A stretch of 64,000 bases of DNA from an uncultured Clostridia bacterium (GTDB lineage Bacteria; Bacillota; Clostridia; TANB77; CAG-508), in assembly GCA_947628085.1 (NCBI GenBank), contig CANQYM010000006.1, positions 60,130 through 124,129 of the forward strand. The letters are read 5' to 3'. Each line of letters opens with the position of its first letter. The first letter of the stretch is position 1. The notes beneath the pieces are model-generated. The model made no database searches and had not been told where the DNA came from. It saw only the letters and a list, made by a program, of their open reading frames with translations. Both the position numbers and the translations under genes were made by a program. Shown piece by piece: positions 63,691 through 64,000 of this stretch.

Positions 63691-64000
63691 ATGTATAAAA
63701 AATTTTTTAAAAGATTTTTAGATATACTTATTAGTTTAATTAGTTTAATTATTTTATCACCAGTAATGTTAATTGTAGCAATTTTAGTAAGAATAAAACT
63801 TGGAAGCCCAGTAATTTTTAAACAAGAACGTCCTGGTAAAAATGAAAAAATATTTACTTTATATAAATTTAGAAGTATGTCAGATAAAAAAGATGAAAAT
63901 GGAAATTTACTTCCAGATACTGCAAGATTAACAAAATTTGGAAAAATATTAAGAAGTACAAGTCTAGATGAGCTTCCAGAACTTGTTAATATTTTAAAAG
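63691..64000 (+). CDS. Bacterial sugar transferase (PglC/WbaP type), 3' end outside window
   Basis: Starts at 63691 after CGGAGAAAAA and runs open to the window end (103 codons). A membrane hairpin (about 10-32) precedes the phosphoglycosyl transferase domain: GSPVIFKQERPGKNEKIFTLYKFRSM in parts, and LRSTSLDELPEL with the catalytic Asp-Glu pair. It would move a phospho-sugar to undecaprenyl phosphate, beginning a glycan after the PglF- and PglE-like steps. Confidence 0.93.
   Translation, partial: MYKKFFKRFLDILISLISLIILSPVMLIVAILVRIKLGSPVIFKQERPGKNEKIFTLYKFRSMSDKKDENGNLLPDTARLTKFGKILRSTSLDELPELVNILK

Noticed and set aside
1..64000. Stop codon reassignment (UGA as Trp) as explanation for broken genes
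   Set aside because: The breaks are single-base frame changes, TGG is used for Trp, tRNA-Trp has a CCA anticodon, and TGA serves as a stop (for example the antitoxin gene at 60405).

Overview
The window is strongly AT-rich, with short intergenic gaps, AGGAGG-type ribosome binding sites and sigma-A-type promoters (TTGACA/TATAAT with 16-17 base spacers). It carries spore genes (sleB, spoIVA and a gerA-type germinant receptor operon), the asp23-amaP-DUF2273-nusB-xseA-xseB block, fhs and a class D sortase. Together these point to an endospore-forming member of the Clostridia, probably a host-associated anaerobe. The exact lineage cannot be read from the sequence. No rRNA, CRISPR array, transposase or phage gene was seen.

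Layout. (1) 1-9416: housekeeping run on the + strand: priA (5' truncated by the window), def, fmt, asp23-like, amaP, DUF2273 protein, nusB, xseA, a membrane-anchored hypothetical, xseB, a DUF212 protein and fhs. (2) 9483-18047: a cytoplasmic protein with a CBM25-like starch-binding domain, sleB, a roughly 300 bp nested inverted repeat, yqeG/prepilin peptidase/M24 peptidase/efp, a broken M23 peptidase gene that no canonical start codon reveals, tRNA-Trp, and a sortase D locus with its probable substrate. (3) 17880-24351: gerA-type operon on the minus strand (frameshifted A subunit, B, C and a 55-residue two-helix protein), then spoIVA. (4) 24390-36774: a 671-residue low-complexity modular protein, a MacA/MacB-type ABC exporter, a NadR-like nucleotidyltransferase, an acyl-CoA synthetase, a polyprenol/phytol-kinase-like protein next to dxs, ylmH and cdd. 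(5) 36844-48245: a divergent membrane protein, glgP, a small cluster of TasA/camelysin-like secreted proteins behind a long leader, a P-loop/Asp23 fusion, cmk, plsC, typA and a trmR-like methyltransferase. (6) 48362-64000: cell-surface polysaccharide region: glmU, a polytopic protein, rfbD-rfbA-rfbC-HD-rfbB for dTDP-L-rhamnose, two tandem GT-C-like membrane proteins followed by a GT2-GtrA fusion, an orphan antitoxin, and a PglF-PglE-PglC-like set cut off by the window end.

How it fits together. glmU supplies UDP-GlcNAc, which the PglF/PglE/PglC-like enzymes probably convert to an amino-sugar and load onto a lipid carrier. The rfb genes make dTDP-rhamnose. The GT2-GtrA protein and the two GT-C-like proteins look like a complete lipid-linked sugar decoration system acting outside the membrane. 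dxs and the neighbouring kinase-like protein belong to isoprenoid supply.

Most unusual observations: two genes with a perfect Shine-Dalgarno sequence at ideal spacing but AUC or AUA where the start codon should be (15511 minus, 41428 plus); single-base frameshifts in the M23 gene and in gerA; the TasA-like cluster with a leader of over 300 nt; the nested inverted repeat; and the Asp23 domain fused to a P-loop ATPase domain. Raw-read checks are needed to separate biology from assembly error in the frameshift cases.
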